NCBI GenBank assembly: GCA_020428025.1
Contig: JAGQNO010000003.1
Location: 1-48,146 of the forward strand
Length of the DNA stretch: 48,146 nt
Direction: 5' to 3'
Source: Candidatus Saccharimonadota bacterium
GTDB taxonomy: Bacteria; Patescibacteriota; Saccharimonadia; Saccharimonadales; UBA4665
Shown: one piece after another, positions 42,303 through 48,146 of the stretch
How positions within the stretch are numbered: position 1 is the stretch's first letter
Layout: each line of letters begins with the position of its first letter
Notes under the pieces: model-generated
What the model saw: the letters and a program-made list of their open reading frames with translations, nothing else
Told to the model about the DNA's origin: nothing
Database searches by the model: none
Made by a program: the position numbers and the translations under genes

Positions 42303-42503
42303 ATGTCAGAAGTACCTCAAGACAGCCGTGATACTATTCTGCAGCGTCGCATAACTCTGTTAGAAGCGTATATACACTACCATCCAAAAGATAGAACAGG
42401 CATAGCCGAATTAGATAAGTACAATCGCCAGCTAGACGCCATCTATGCAGAGCGGCGCGCGGCACTTTTGCAAGTCAGCCAGACTGGACCCCAGGCAGAA
42501 TAA
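42303..42503 (+). CDS. Small hypothetical protein
   Basis: A 66-residue charged, helical protein (DTILQRRITLLEAYIHYHPK, AELDKYNRQLDAIYAERRAA), probably a two-helix coiled coil. No family recognised. It has a perfect consensus promoter and no leader. It ends 20 bases before ftsK, but ftsK has its own -10, so co-transcription is optional. Confidence 0.7.
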   Translation: MSEVPQDSRDTILQRRITLLEAYIHYHPKDRTGIAELDKYNRQLDAIYAERRAALLQVSQTGPQAE

Positions 42504-42523
42504 AGGATATAATTAGCTCCGAT

Positions 42524-44776
42524 ATGGCAGCCAAAAAGAAAAAATCAAGCAAAAGAAAACCAGCCCCAAAAGCCGCTAGTTATGAGCGGTCGCCCTTTTG
42601 GGCGTATAGCGCAGCCATAATCATGTGCCTGCTGGCCGTGTTTTTGTTTTTGGGTGGTTTTGGAGCTGGCGGCAAATTACCAGTTAGCCTATTCCACGGC
42701 GCCTACTGGCTGTTTGGCTGGGGGGCGTATTTAACATCTGTGGCGCTGGTATACTGGGCAATCCACAAATTTAACAGCGAAGACCGACGGATTCCTCTAG
42801 CTAAGTTGGTCAGCATGACGCTGCTGCTTATTTTTGCGGCCTGTTTTGCAGCGGTGGTAACGGCCAGCCATCAGGTCGATGGCCCTGGTTGGGTCAGTGA
42901 GAGCGGCGGGGAAGTTGGCGGCCTGCTTGGCGGTGGCATTTTGGGCGCGCTTGATCAAGTGCCGGCGGCGCTACTGTTCTTAATTGCTACAATTTTGTCA
43001 GCCTGTTTTGCTTTTGGCATAAATATCCGCGACATGCTCGTTAAACTCAAGCCCAAAAAACGCGAGAAAACAGAGGCAGATAAGGACCTGCAAGCACTCA
43101 AGACGGAGCAAAGCTTTACGCTTAATGAGGGCGTGCCGGTGGTGCACCACGGCGCCGGTGTGGCTGAACAAAAAGCTGAATCAGTCCGTCTGAGCTCGTT
43201 AAGAAACACCGCGCAGAAACTGGCGCCAACAGAGAACCACGAGGCGCTTATTACCACCAATGACCCGGACTGGCAGCTGCCATCTACTGATTTATTAAAC
43301 CAAAAACAAGCCAAGGCCGATGCCGGCGATGTCAACGGCAACGCCCAAATTATTCATGACACGTTTGCCAACTTTAACATAGACGTGGACATGGAAGGCG
43401 CCAACATTGGTCCGCGCGTGACGCAGTACACGCTCAAGCCGCCAACAGGGGTAAAACTGACTAAAATTACCGCGCTAGAGAACAACTTGGCGCTGGACTT
43501 GGCCGCCACCAGCATTAGAATGGAAGCGCCAATTCCCGGCAAGCGCGCCGTGGGCATAGAAGTGCCAAACCTTGTGCCGGCTGTGGTGCGCATTAGTAGC
43601 TTACTCAGCTCCAAAGAGTGGTCCGACATGAAAGGACCCTTAAGCTTTGTAATCGGTAAAGACATTGGCGGCAAACCCATCGTGGCGGACCTGGCCAAGA
43701 TGCCGCACATGCTGGTGGCCGGGCAGACTGGGTCTGGTAAATCGGTTATGATTAACACCTTTTTGACGAGTCTTCTGTACCGCAACAGCCCGTCTGATCT
43801 TAAGCTGATTCTGGTGGATCCTAAGCAGGTAGAAATGGCGCCCTACGCGGACTTGCCGCATCTGTTAACACCAGTTATTAACGAGCCAGAAAAGTGCATC
43901 AGCGCGCTTAAGTGGGCTGTGGCAGAAATGGAACGCCGCCTGCGCACCATGGCAGAAGAGGGCAAGCGCGATATTGGCAGTTACAACGCCGCTAAGAAGG
44001 AAGAGGGCATGCCCTATATTGTGGTGGTAATCGATGAGCTGGCCGACCTAATGATGATGGCCGCCCGCGACGTGGAAGCTCTGATTGTCCGCCTAGCCCA
44101 GAAAGCGCGCGCCGCCGGCATTCACCTAGTGTTGGCCACGCAGCGTCCGTCCGTAGATGTTATTACCGGTCTGATTAAGGCTAACGTGCCGGCGCGAATC
44201 GCCTTTACCGTGGCTAGCCAGGTGGACTCGCGCACCATTATTGATCAGATGGGTGCAGAGAAACTGCTGGGCCGCGGTGACATGCTGCTGCTAACGGCCG
44301 ACATGCCTAAGCCTAAGCGCGTTCAGGCCGCCCTTATAGAAGAGGCAGAGACCGCTAAGGTCACCGACTTTATTAGAATGCAGCGGGCCCCGCAGTACGA
44401 TGATGAAGTGGTCAGCATTCCGGTGGTCCTGGGCGGCGGCAAAAACAGCAGCGCCGTTGTGGACTACGGTGGCTCCGACCCAGATGACGACATGTTTAAA
44501 GATGCTGTTCGGGTAGTTATAGAAGCCCGCAAAGCTTCTACCAGCCTGTTGCAACGACGGCTGCGCATAGGATACGGCCGCGCCGCGCGCGTTATGGAAG
44601 AAATGGAAGAGCAGGGCATTATTGGCGCCGCTGATGGCTCCCGTCCGCGTGAAGTCCTAGTGAGCTCTTTGGACGATGTCTTTGGTGCCACTGCGCCCGC
44701 AACCGCTGGGCCTGTTGAGGGTCGCACCAGTAGCGGTTTGGTGGAGCCACCAGATCCTGACAACGCTGGGTACTAG
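42524..44776 (+). CDS. ftsK: DNA translocase FtsK
   Basis: A 750-residue DNA pump that clears chromosomes from the closing septum and supports dimer resolution. The N-terminal membrane part has four helices (for example AAIIMCLLAVFLFLGGF and LFLIATILSACFAFGINI). The motor carries Walker A AGQTGSGKSVMI, Walker B YIVVVIDELADLMM, and LATQRPSVDVITGLIK. The C-terminal gamma domain is a winged helix, LLQRRLRIGYGRAARVMEEM, which reads polar DNA sequences (KOPS). The linker is much shorter than in E. coli. TATAAT at 42508-42513 ends ten bases before the ATG. Confidence 0.97.
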   Translation: MAAKKKKSSKRKPAPKAASYERSPFWAYSAAIIMCLLAVFLFLGGFGAGGKLPVSLFHGAYWLFGWGAYLTSVALVYWAIHKFNSEDRRIPLAKLVSMTLLLIFAACFAAVVTASHQVDGPGWVSESGGEVGGLLGGGILGALDQVPAALLFLIATILSACFAFGINIRDMLVKLKPKKREKTEADKDLQALKTEQSFTLNEGVPVVHHGAGVAEQKAESVRLSSLRNTAQKLAPTENHEALITTNDPDWQLPSTDLLNQKQAKADAGDVNGNAQIIHDTFANFNIDVDMEGANIGPRVTQYTLKPPTGVKLTKITALENNLALDLAATSIRMEAPIPGKRAVGIEVPNLVPAVVRISSLLSSKEWSDMKGPLSFVIGKDIGGKPIVADLAKMPHMLVAGQTGSGKSVMINTFLTSLLYRNSPSDLKLILVDPKQVEMAPYADLPHLLTPVINEPEKCISALKWAVAEMERRLRTMAEEGKRDIGSYNAAKKEEGMPYIVVVIDELADLMMMAARDVEALIVRLAQKARAAGIHLVLATQRPSVDVITGLIKANVPARIAFTVASQVDSRTIIDQMGAEKLLGRGDMLLLTADMPKPKRVQAALIEEAETAKVTDFIRMQRAPQYDDEVVSIPVVLGGGKNSSAVVDYGGSDPDDDMFKDAVRVVIEARKASTSLLQRRLRIGYGRAARVMEEMEEQGIIGAADGSRPREVLVSSLDDVFGATAPATAGPVEGRTSSGLVEPPDPDNAGY

Positions 44777-44811
44777 TAAATCCTCTAGAAATATACTATA
44801 ATATCTGTAAT

Positions 44812-45501
44812 ATGACAGGGCCAAGAATTCCTGGAACAGTGCTTCGGCCAGGCGGCATTGACCCGTGGCGGCTCTTTGTTGCCCAGGGCCCAAACTTGGT
44901 GGAGCAGGCCAGGGATGCGCGGAGACAGGCCAGGCATTACGCCAAAGGCCCATATGTTGGCAGTGTTGTGTTGGCCTATTCTCATGCTACAGACAACATC
45001 GGTATTTTTACAGGGGCTAACCAGAATCTTGCGCCAGGTGATAACCCCACCAAAGTTTGCGCTGAGCGGGTAGCATTACAGAAAGCAGTGCACCACAAGT
45101 TTAGTCATGTCATAGCCATGGTAACAACAGGGGAGCCGCAGCCAGATACGCAGAGCGGCAAGGCTTTTGCCACGCTCCATACCTGCGGCATAGACCGTGC
45201 AGTCATGCAGGCTCGGCCAGAAGTCTATGGGGATACGCTCATCATGACGGTACAGCCAGATAAAGATGTTTTTGAGCTATATCCCTTTGGCCGATTTGTT
45301 GATTTGCACGACACAGATGCTTTAGAGCCAGAACATCACAATGATCCTGGCTTCAGACGCTGGCAAGCGGGTGTGTCTGATTATGATTTATATCAATCTG
45401 GGCTAACGCCAAGCAGAGACGACATTGCCGCCTCCCCAGCAGATTTAGCAGTTATGGCCGTGACGGGTGGCTTCCGGTGTCCCATTATTAGTCTTGACTA
45501 A
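44812..45501 (+). CDS. Cytidine deaminase-like protein with altered zinc motif
   Basis: A 229-residue protein whose centre matches the cytidine deaminase fold: GANQNLAPGDNPTKVCAERV near residues 68-87 has the catalytic CAE. The second motif, usually PCGxCRQ, reads TLHTCGIDRAVM, so the first cysteine is kept and the last ligand is Asp. The ~60-residue N-terminal and ~80-residue C-terminal parts are unlike standard cytidine deaminases. Zinc binding and activity are uncertain; it may act on another substrate. TATAAT at 44797-44802 ends nine bases before the ATG. A strong terminator follows. Confidence 0.6.
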   Translation: MTGPRIPGTVLRPGGIDPWRLFVAQGPNLVEQARDARRQARHYAKGPYVGSVVLAYSHATDNIGIFTGANQNLAPGDNPTKVCAERVALQKAVHHKFSHVIAMVTTGEPQPDTQSGKAFATLHTCGIDRAVMQARPEVYGDTLIMTVQPDKDVFELYPFGRFVDLHDTDALEPEHHNDPGFRRWQAGVSDYDLYQSGLTPSRDDIAASPADLAVMAVTGGFRCPIISLD

Positions 45502-45558
45502 TTAGTCTTGCAAAACTTGCTCAGTGCGCTACAGTAAAAGCATAACAAAAACGTTTTT

Positions 45559-45582
45559 AGCCCGGCTACGGCCGGGCTTTTT
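45559..45582 (+). terminator. Intrinsic terminator
   Basis: AGCCCGGC (45559-45566), loop TACG, GCCGGGCT (45571-45578), then a run of five Ts ending at 45582. The 8-bp GC-rich stem ends transcription of the deaminase-like gene; the convergent RNB gene stops inside it. Confidence 0.95.
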
Positions 45583-46603
45583 AGGCGGCGCTACTATTTT
45601 TAGCTATGGCATGTGCCAGCCACGCAGTGGTCTGTCTCTTGCGGCTATCGCGTTGTGCCGATGCAATTCGCTGGTTCAGGGCGCGAACAGTCTCCAGCAC
45701 TACTCGTTCATCACGTGTACCCACATTTCTATCGCCAGCAGCGTAGACTTTCAGGAGGCCGTTCATAACAAAATCTTCCAGGCGGCGCAGGGGAGATGTC
45801 ACCCGACAATATGGTTCAAGACCTAGGCTAACATGGCGTCCGGGAGATTGGCTAAATCTAGCTACGCTGGTGTCTATAAACTCGGCTAACGTGGTATCGG
45901 ATGGGTCATGGATACGGTAGATTGCCAATAAATCACGCTCTTTAAGCCAGCGGCCTACTAGATGACAGCCACCAACCATGAAGGTTGATGTGATTCGTTC
46001 ACCATCTCGTAGCTTTGTGCTGCTGCTCTCACAGAATGAGCCACTGTGCATTTCCTCTAAAACGCTGGCTGAATTCCAACCAACTCCCAGTTGCGCTCGA
46101 GTTAGAGATGCGGCTCTGGCAATCGGCTGTTTTTCAGGGCTAAAACGGCATTTACTGCCAAACCTACGATAGGTGTAGTTGTGGGCAATCTCTACATTGC
46201 CAAATTGCACATCTACATCAGTGGGTGGACAATTTTCTCCAACAATATAACTTATAACCAAGGCACTTTTAGTCTGACCAGCTTTGAGTTCACGTTGCTT
46301 GATGAAGGGCTCTGGCAGCAGTGGGGTGTAGCCCTCTGAGCCTTGTGGGGTCAGGTAGCGTGCTTCTACAAGAGTTTGCGCATGCTTCACTACCTCGTCT
46401 CTGTAATATGCACTTGAGGTATCGGCAATACAAATCCTGACCCTGTAAGCCTCGGTAGCAGAAGGCAGGGGTTCTACATTAATCCCATCGTCTATTTCTT
46501 TTGGGAACGGGCCATCGGCGGTGAAAATGAGGTAGGGAGAATTTTGGGCAGAAGCAGCGGCATCTAGTTCAAAGAAGTTTGGCCCGCCGCGTGCCGCAAT
46601 CAT
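45581..46603 (-). CDS. RNB-domain ribonuclease
   Basis: A 340-residue protein consisting of the RNB catalytic domain of RNase II/R alone, without the cold-shock and S1 domains. The active-site segment is FTADGPFPKEIDDGINVEP (normally D...DLDDA), with Glu in place of the second Asp. RVTSPLRRLEDFVMNGLL corresponds to the TSPIRRYxDLxxH motif near the end. RNB enzymes are processive 3'-5' exoribonucleases; without RNA-binding domains this one may use short substrates. TATACG (46617 down to 46612) ends eight bases before the ATG. The GC content is moderate and the gene is isolated from its neighbours. Confidence 0.8.
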   Translation of the reverse strand: MIAARGGPNFFELDAAASAQNSPYLIFTADGPFPKEIDDGINVEPLPSATEAYRVRICIADTSSAYYRDEVVKHAQTLVEARYLTPQGSEGYTPLLPEPFIKQRELKAGQTKSALVISYIVGENCPPTDVDVQFGNVEIAHNYTYRRFGSKCRFSPEKQPIARAASLTRAQLGVGWNSASVLEEMHSGSFCESSSTKLRDGERITSTFMVGGCHLVGRWLKERDLLAIYRIHDPSDTTLAEFIDTSVARFSQSPGRHVSLGLEPYCRVTSPLRRLEDFVMNGLLKVYAAGDRNVGTRDERVVLETVRALNQRIASAQRDSRKRQTTAWLAHAIAKNSSAA

Positions 46604-46646
46604 AGCTTAATCGTATACCAGCCATAAGCATTATGGCAAGCCAATC

Positions 46647-46675
46647 TTGACCAACAGAGGTAAATAGCGTAGAAT
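46647..46675 (+). promoter_or_regulatory. Promoter of the rpsF operon
   Basis: TTGACC (46647-46652), 17 bases, TAGAAT (46670-46675). Transcription from about 46682 gives a leader of about 90 bases, unusually long for this window. Confidence 0.8.
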
Positions 46676-46694
46676 AACAGATACATTATTAACT

Positions 46695-46728
46695 TCAGCT
46701 TGCGGCCGACTTAGTGCGCGTAGGCTGA
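46695..46728 (+). promoter_or_regulatory. Possible S6:S18-binding leader hairpin
   Basis: TCAGC (46695-46699) pairs with GCTGA (46724-46728), and GCG (46702-46704) with CGC (46717-46719), leaving CCGAC in the loop region. The known bacterial rpsF leader has a CCG-containing bulged hairpin that mimics the S6:S18 site in 16S rRNA. The position before rpsF, with rpsR in the same operon, fits. Confidence 0.4.
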
Positions 46729-46771
46729 CCATCCTGGAAACGGGCTGGTAACCAAAGGAAGGAAGTCACAT

Positions 46772-47167
46772 ATGGCTCAGTATGAGATTGCGGTGCTATA
46801 TCACCCTGACCTAGAAGTGGACCTAACCAAGGCCGAGGAACGCGTCACCAAAATTATTGAGGGCGCTGGCGGCAAAATTACGGCCACGGACAACTGGGGC
46901 AAGCGCAAGCTGGCCTACAACATTAAGGGCAACGAGCACGCTGTCTACGTGTTCTACACCGCCGACATGCCAGGAGAGGCTGTGGGCAAAGTAGAAAGCA
47001 CGCTGAACATCACGGATGAGGTGATTCGCTTTTTGATCACCAAGCCAGATCTAAAAGCCATTGCCAAAGCCGATGCCGCCAAGGCAGTTAAGGCAGAGCA
47101 GGCCGCCAAGCGCGCTGCTCGCGGTGATTCTGAAGACGAAGAATCTGACGATTCTGACGAAAAATAG
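46772..47167 (+). CDS. rpsF: 30S ribosomal protein bS6
   Basis: bS6 pairs with bS18 in the 30S platform. The protein has 131 residues with the usual beginning (YEIAVLYHPDLEVDLTKAEE) and core (NWGKRKLAYNIKGNEHAVYV). The C-terminal ~35 residues are Ala/Lys then Glu/Asp/Ser-rich (GDSEDEESDDSDEK), an acidic tail that may carry added glutamates in some bacteria but here is encoded. A good AAGGAAGG lies before the ATG. First gene of rpsF-ssb-rpsR. Confidence 0.97.
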   Translation: MAQYEIAVLYHPDLEVDLTKAEERVTKIIEGAGGKITATDNWGKRKLAYNIKGNEHAVYVFYTADMPGEAVGKVESTLNITDEVIRFLITKPDLKAIAKADAAKAVKAEQAAKRAARGDSEDEESDDSDEK

Positions 47168-47275
47168 TCACCCCTGTTATTTGGTCCTAGATAATTAAAA
47201 GTTAATGAACTGGGACTTGCGGTTTGATGGCATCAGCGATACGGTGAAGGCATCACATAAAAGGAGGAATGCCCC

Positions 47276-47731
47276 ATGGCACGTAGTTTTAACCAAGTTG
47301 TTCTAATGGGAAACCTAACGCGCGATCCAGAACTGCGCCAGACACCATCTGGCCAGAACGTCTGCAGTTTTAGCCTGGCGCTCAACCGCTCGTACAAAGG
47401 TGCGGATGGCAATTGGCAAGAGGCCACGGACTACATCGATGTTGTAGCCTGGGGCCCACTGGGCGAGCGCGTGGCGCAGTACCTGTCTAAGGGTCGGCCC
47501 TGCCTAGTTAGCGGCCGCCTACAGTCCCGTTCTTGGGAACAAGAAGGGCAGAAGCGCTCTAAAGTAGAAGTTGTAGCCAGCGATGTTACCTTCCTGGGCG
47601 GTGGCCCTGGCGGGGATGGCGCTCAGGCGTCTGCTCCAGCAGCTAAGCCAGCTGCCAGCAAGCAGAAGGATGATGTTGTTATAGAGGATGCGGGCGAAGA
47701 GCCCATCAACCTGGACGACATCCCGTTTTAA
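47276..47731 (+). CDS. ssb: Single-stranded DNA-binding protein
   Basis: SSB coats single-stranded DNA and recruits repair and replication proteins. The protein has 151 residues. The OB fold starts SFNQVVLMGNLTRDPELRQT and has DYIDVVAWGPLGERVAQYL and VSGRLQSRSWEQEGQKRSKV. A flexible Ala/Pro/Lys linker leads to the conserved acidic tip INLDDIPF used to bind partners. AGGAGG precedes the ATG. It lies between rpsF and rpsR as in most bacteria, though the gaps of 108 and 154 bases are larger than usual. Confidence 0.97.
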   Translation: MARSFNQVVLMGNLTRDPELRQTPSGQNVCSFSLALNRSYKGADGNWQEATDYIDVVAWGPLGERVAQYLSKGRPCLVSGRLQSRSWEQEGQKRSKVEVVASDVTFLGGGPGGDGAQASAPAAKPAASKQKDDVVIEDAGEEPINLDDIPF

Positions 47732-47885
47732 CAAATTTGTCAGCGCACATTCTGGGCCAGAACCTGCGTCAAAAACTTTCACTGTATTTTTATACGGCTC
47801 AAGTTTTGTGCTCGGTTCTGACTCCAGACTGCACTGCTGAAAAATTGTTAAATAAACGATAAATCATGAAGAAAGGATTTGAATA

Positions 47886-48089
47886 ATGGCAAAGATTTTT
47901 AAGCACCGGACAGATGTTGCGTTTTTTGACTACAAGGACTTCAAGACCTTGCAGCGCTACGTAAATGTCTACGGGCAGATTGAAACTCGCAAAAAGACTG
48001 GCCTAACAGAGAGTCAGCAGCGTCGTTTGTCTATCGCTATCAAGCGCGCGCGGCACATTGCACTGCTACCGTTTGTGGCTGCCAACTAA
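47886..48089 (+). CDS. rpsR: 30S ribosomal protein bS18
   Basis: bS18, partner of bS6 on the 30S platform. The protein has 67 residues and no zinc-type cysteines. Core motifs are FDYKDFKTLQRYVNVYGQIE (with F in place of the usual I/V) and GLTESQQRRLSIAIKRARHIALLPF. AAAGGA lies before the ATG. The 154-base gap upstream contains TTCTGG-G-CCAGAA (47750-47762), a short palindrome of unknown meaning. Confidence 0.96.
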   Translation: MAKIFKHRTDVAFFDYKDFKTLQRYVNVYGQIETRKKTGLTESQQRRLSIAIKRARHIALLPFVAAN

Positions 48090-48098
48090 TGAGGATAA

Positions 48099-48130
48099 GG
48101 CAATATGACGCAGTACAAAGTCATATTGCC
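48099..48130 (+). other. Hairpin covering a possible start codon
   Basis: GGCAATATGAC (48099-48109) pairs perfectly with GTCATATTGCC (48120-48130) around a 10-base loop. No U-run follows, so it is not a standard terminator. The ATG of the next reading frame (48105-48107) lies inside the 5' arm. Confidence 0.6.
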
Positions 48131-48146
48131 AACGGGCTTAAAACCG
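48105..48146 (+). CDS. Start of a further gene (runs off right edge)
   Basis: After rpsR, GAGGATAAGG is followed by an ATG at 48105 that opens MTQYKVILPTGLKP with no stop before the window ends. Only 14 codons are visible, so no family can be named; it does not look like the bL9 start (MKVILLEDV). The start codon lies within the hairpin at 48099-48130. Confidence 0.4.
   Translation, partial: MTQYKVILPTGLKP

Noticed and set aside
45524-45826. Plus-strand 100-codon open frame
   Set aside because: It crosses a strong terminator and runs antisense to the recognisable RNB nuclease gene.

Overview
The window looks like chromosomal sequence from a member of Candidatus Saccharibacteria (TM7) or a close Patescibacteria/CPR relative. 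The grounds are: densely packed short operons; housekeeping proteins trimmed or altered relative to model bacteria; many small uncharacterised one- or two-helix membrane proteins; a Lys/Ala-rich tail on ribosomal protein bS20; RNase J plus PNPase for RNA turnover; and TGA used as a normal stop (for example tsaD and orn), which argues against the Gracilibacteria/Absconditabacteria code. This assignment is inferred from gene style; no 16S rRNA is present. I see no rRNA, convincing tRNA, CRISPR array, transposase or prophage, and no gene-free stretch longer than about 300 bases.

Layout. 1-2019 (minus): valS (partial) and tsaD. 2142-4994: a membrane protein and a Mur-ligase. 5013-7304 (minus): a Fic protein bracketed by short ACATACCAA repeats, then an amidinotransferase-fold enzyme. 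7330-7970: a probable structured RNA, a small GC-rich unknown gene, and a divergent promoter pair. 7971-10676: an unknown protein, then CIRCE-controlled groES-groEL. 10692-11443 (minus): a ribbon-helix-helix regulator and an Ala/Pro-rich protein. 11522-16471: cupin-argS, an unknown, an MscL-like channel, an HxlR/FMN-reductase divergent pair, orn and a MmcQ/YjbR protein. 16458-23198: a replication/transcription block (dnaG, rpoD, a P-loop kinase, polA) preceded by a divergent membrane protein. 23288-28894: small membrane proteins, mutM, an OtsA-OtsB fusion and holA. 28942-33460: rpsT, a DHH-like Pro-rich protein, truB, a Phd/PIN toxin-antitoxin pair, an unknown and rpsO. 33628-39789: pnp, three small membrane/unknown proteins, a family-4 uracil-DNA glycosylase and rnj. 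39859-42255: a surface-anchored phosphoesterase. 42303-46603: a small unknown, ftsK, a deaminase-like protein and an RNB nuclease. 46772-48146: rpsF-ssb-rpsR and the first codons of another gene.

The strongest genome-wide pattern is in translation starts. About 25 genes have a -10 hexamer (TATAAT, TATACT, TAGACT and similar) ending only 6-11 bases before the start codon, with no Shine-Dalgarno sequence. Several also have a well-spaced -35, the clearest being TTGACA-17-TATAAT-6-ATG at 42268-42303. These mRNAs should begin at or within a few bases of the start codon, that is, be leaderless. Other genes (groES, argS, rpoD, pnp, rnj, rpsF, ssb, rpsR) have good Shine-Dalgarno sequences, so two initiation modes appear to coexist. 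This pattern was used to choose many starts below.

Other points of interest are a probable ~140-nt structured RNA at 7330-7467, a 33-base hairpin repeat found twice, DnaG and UDG proteins that have lost metal-ligand residues, and an LADTG-anchored phosphoesterase that suggests a class-E-type sortase elsewhere in the genome.
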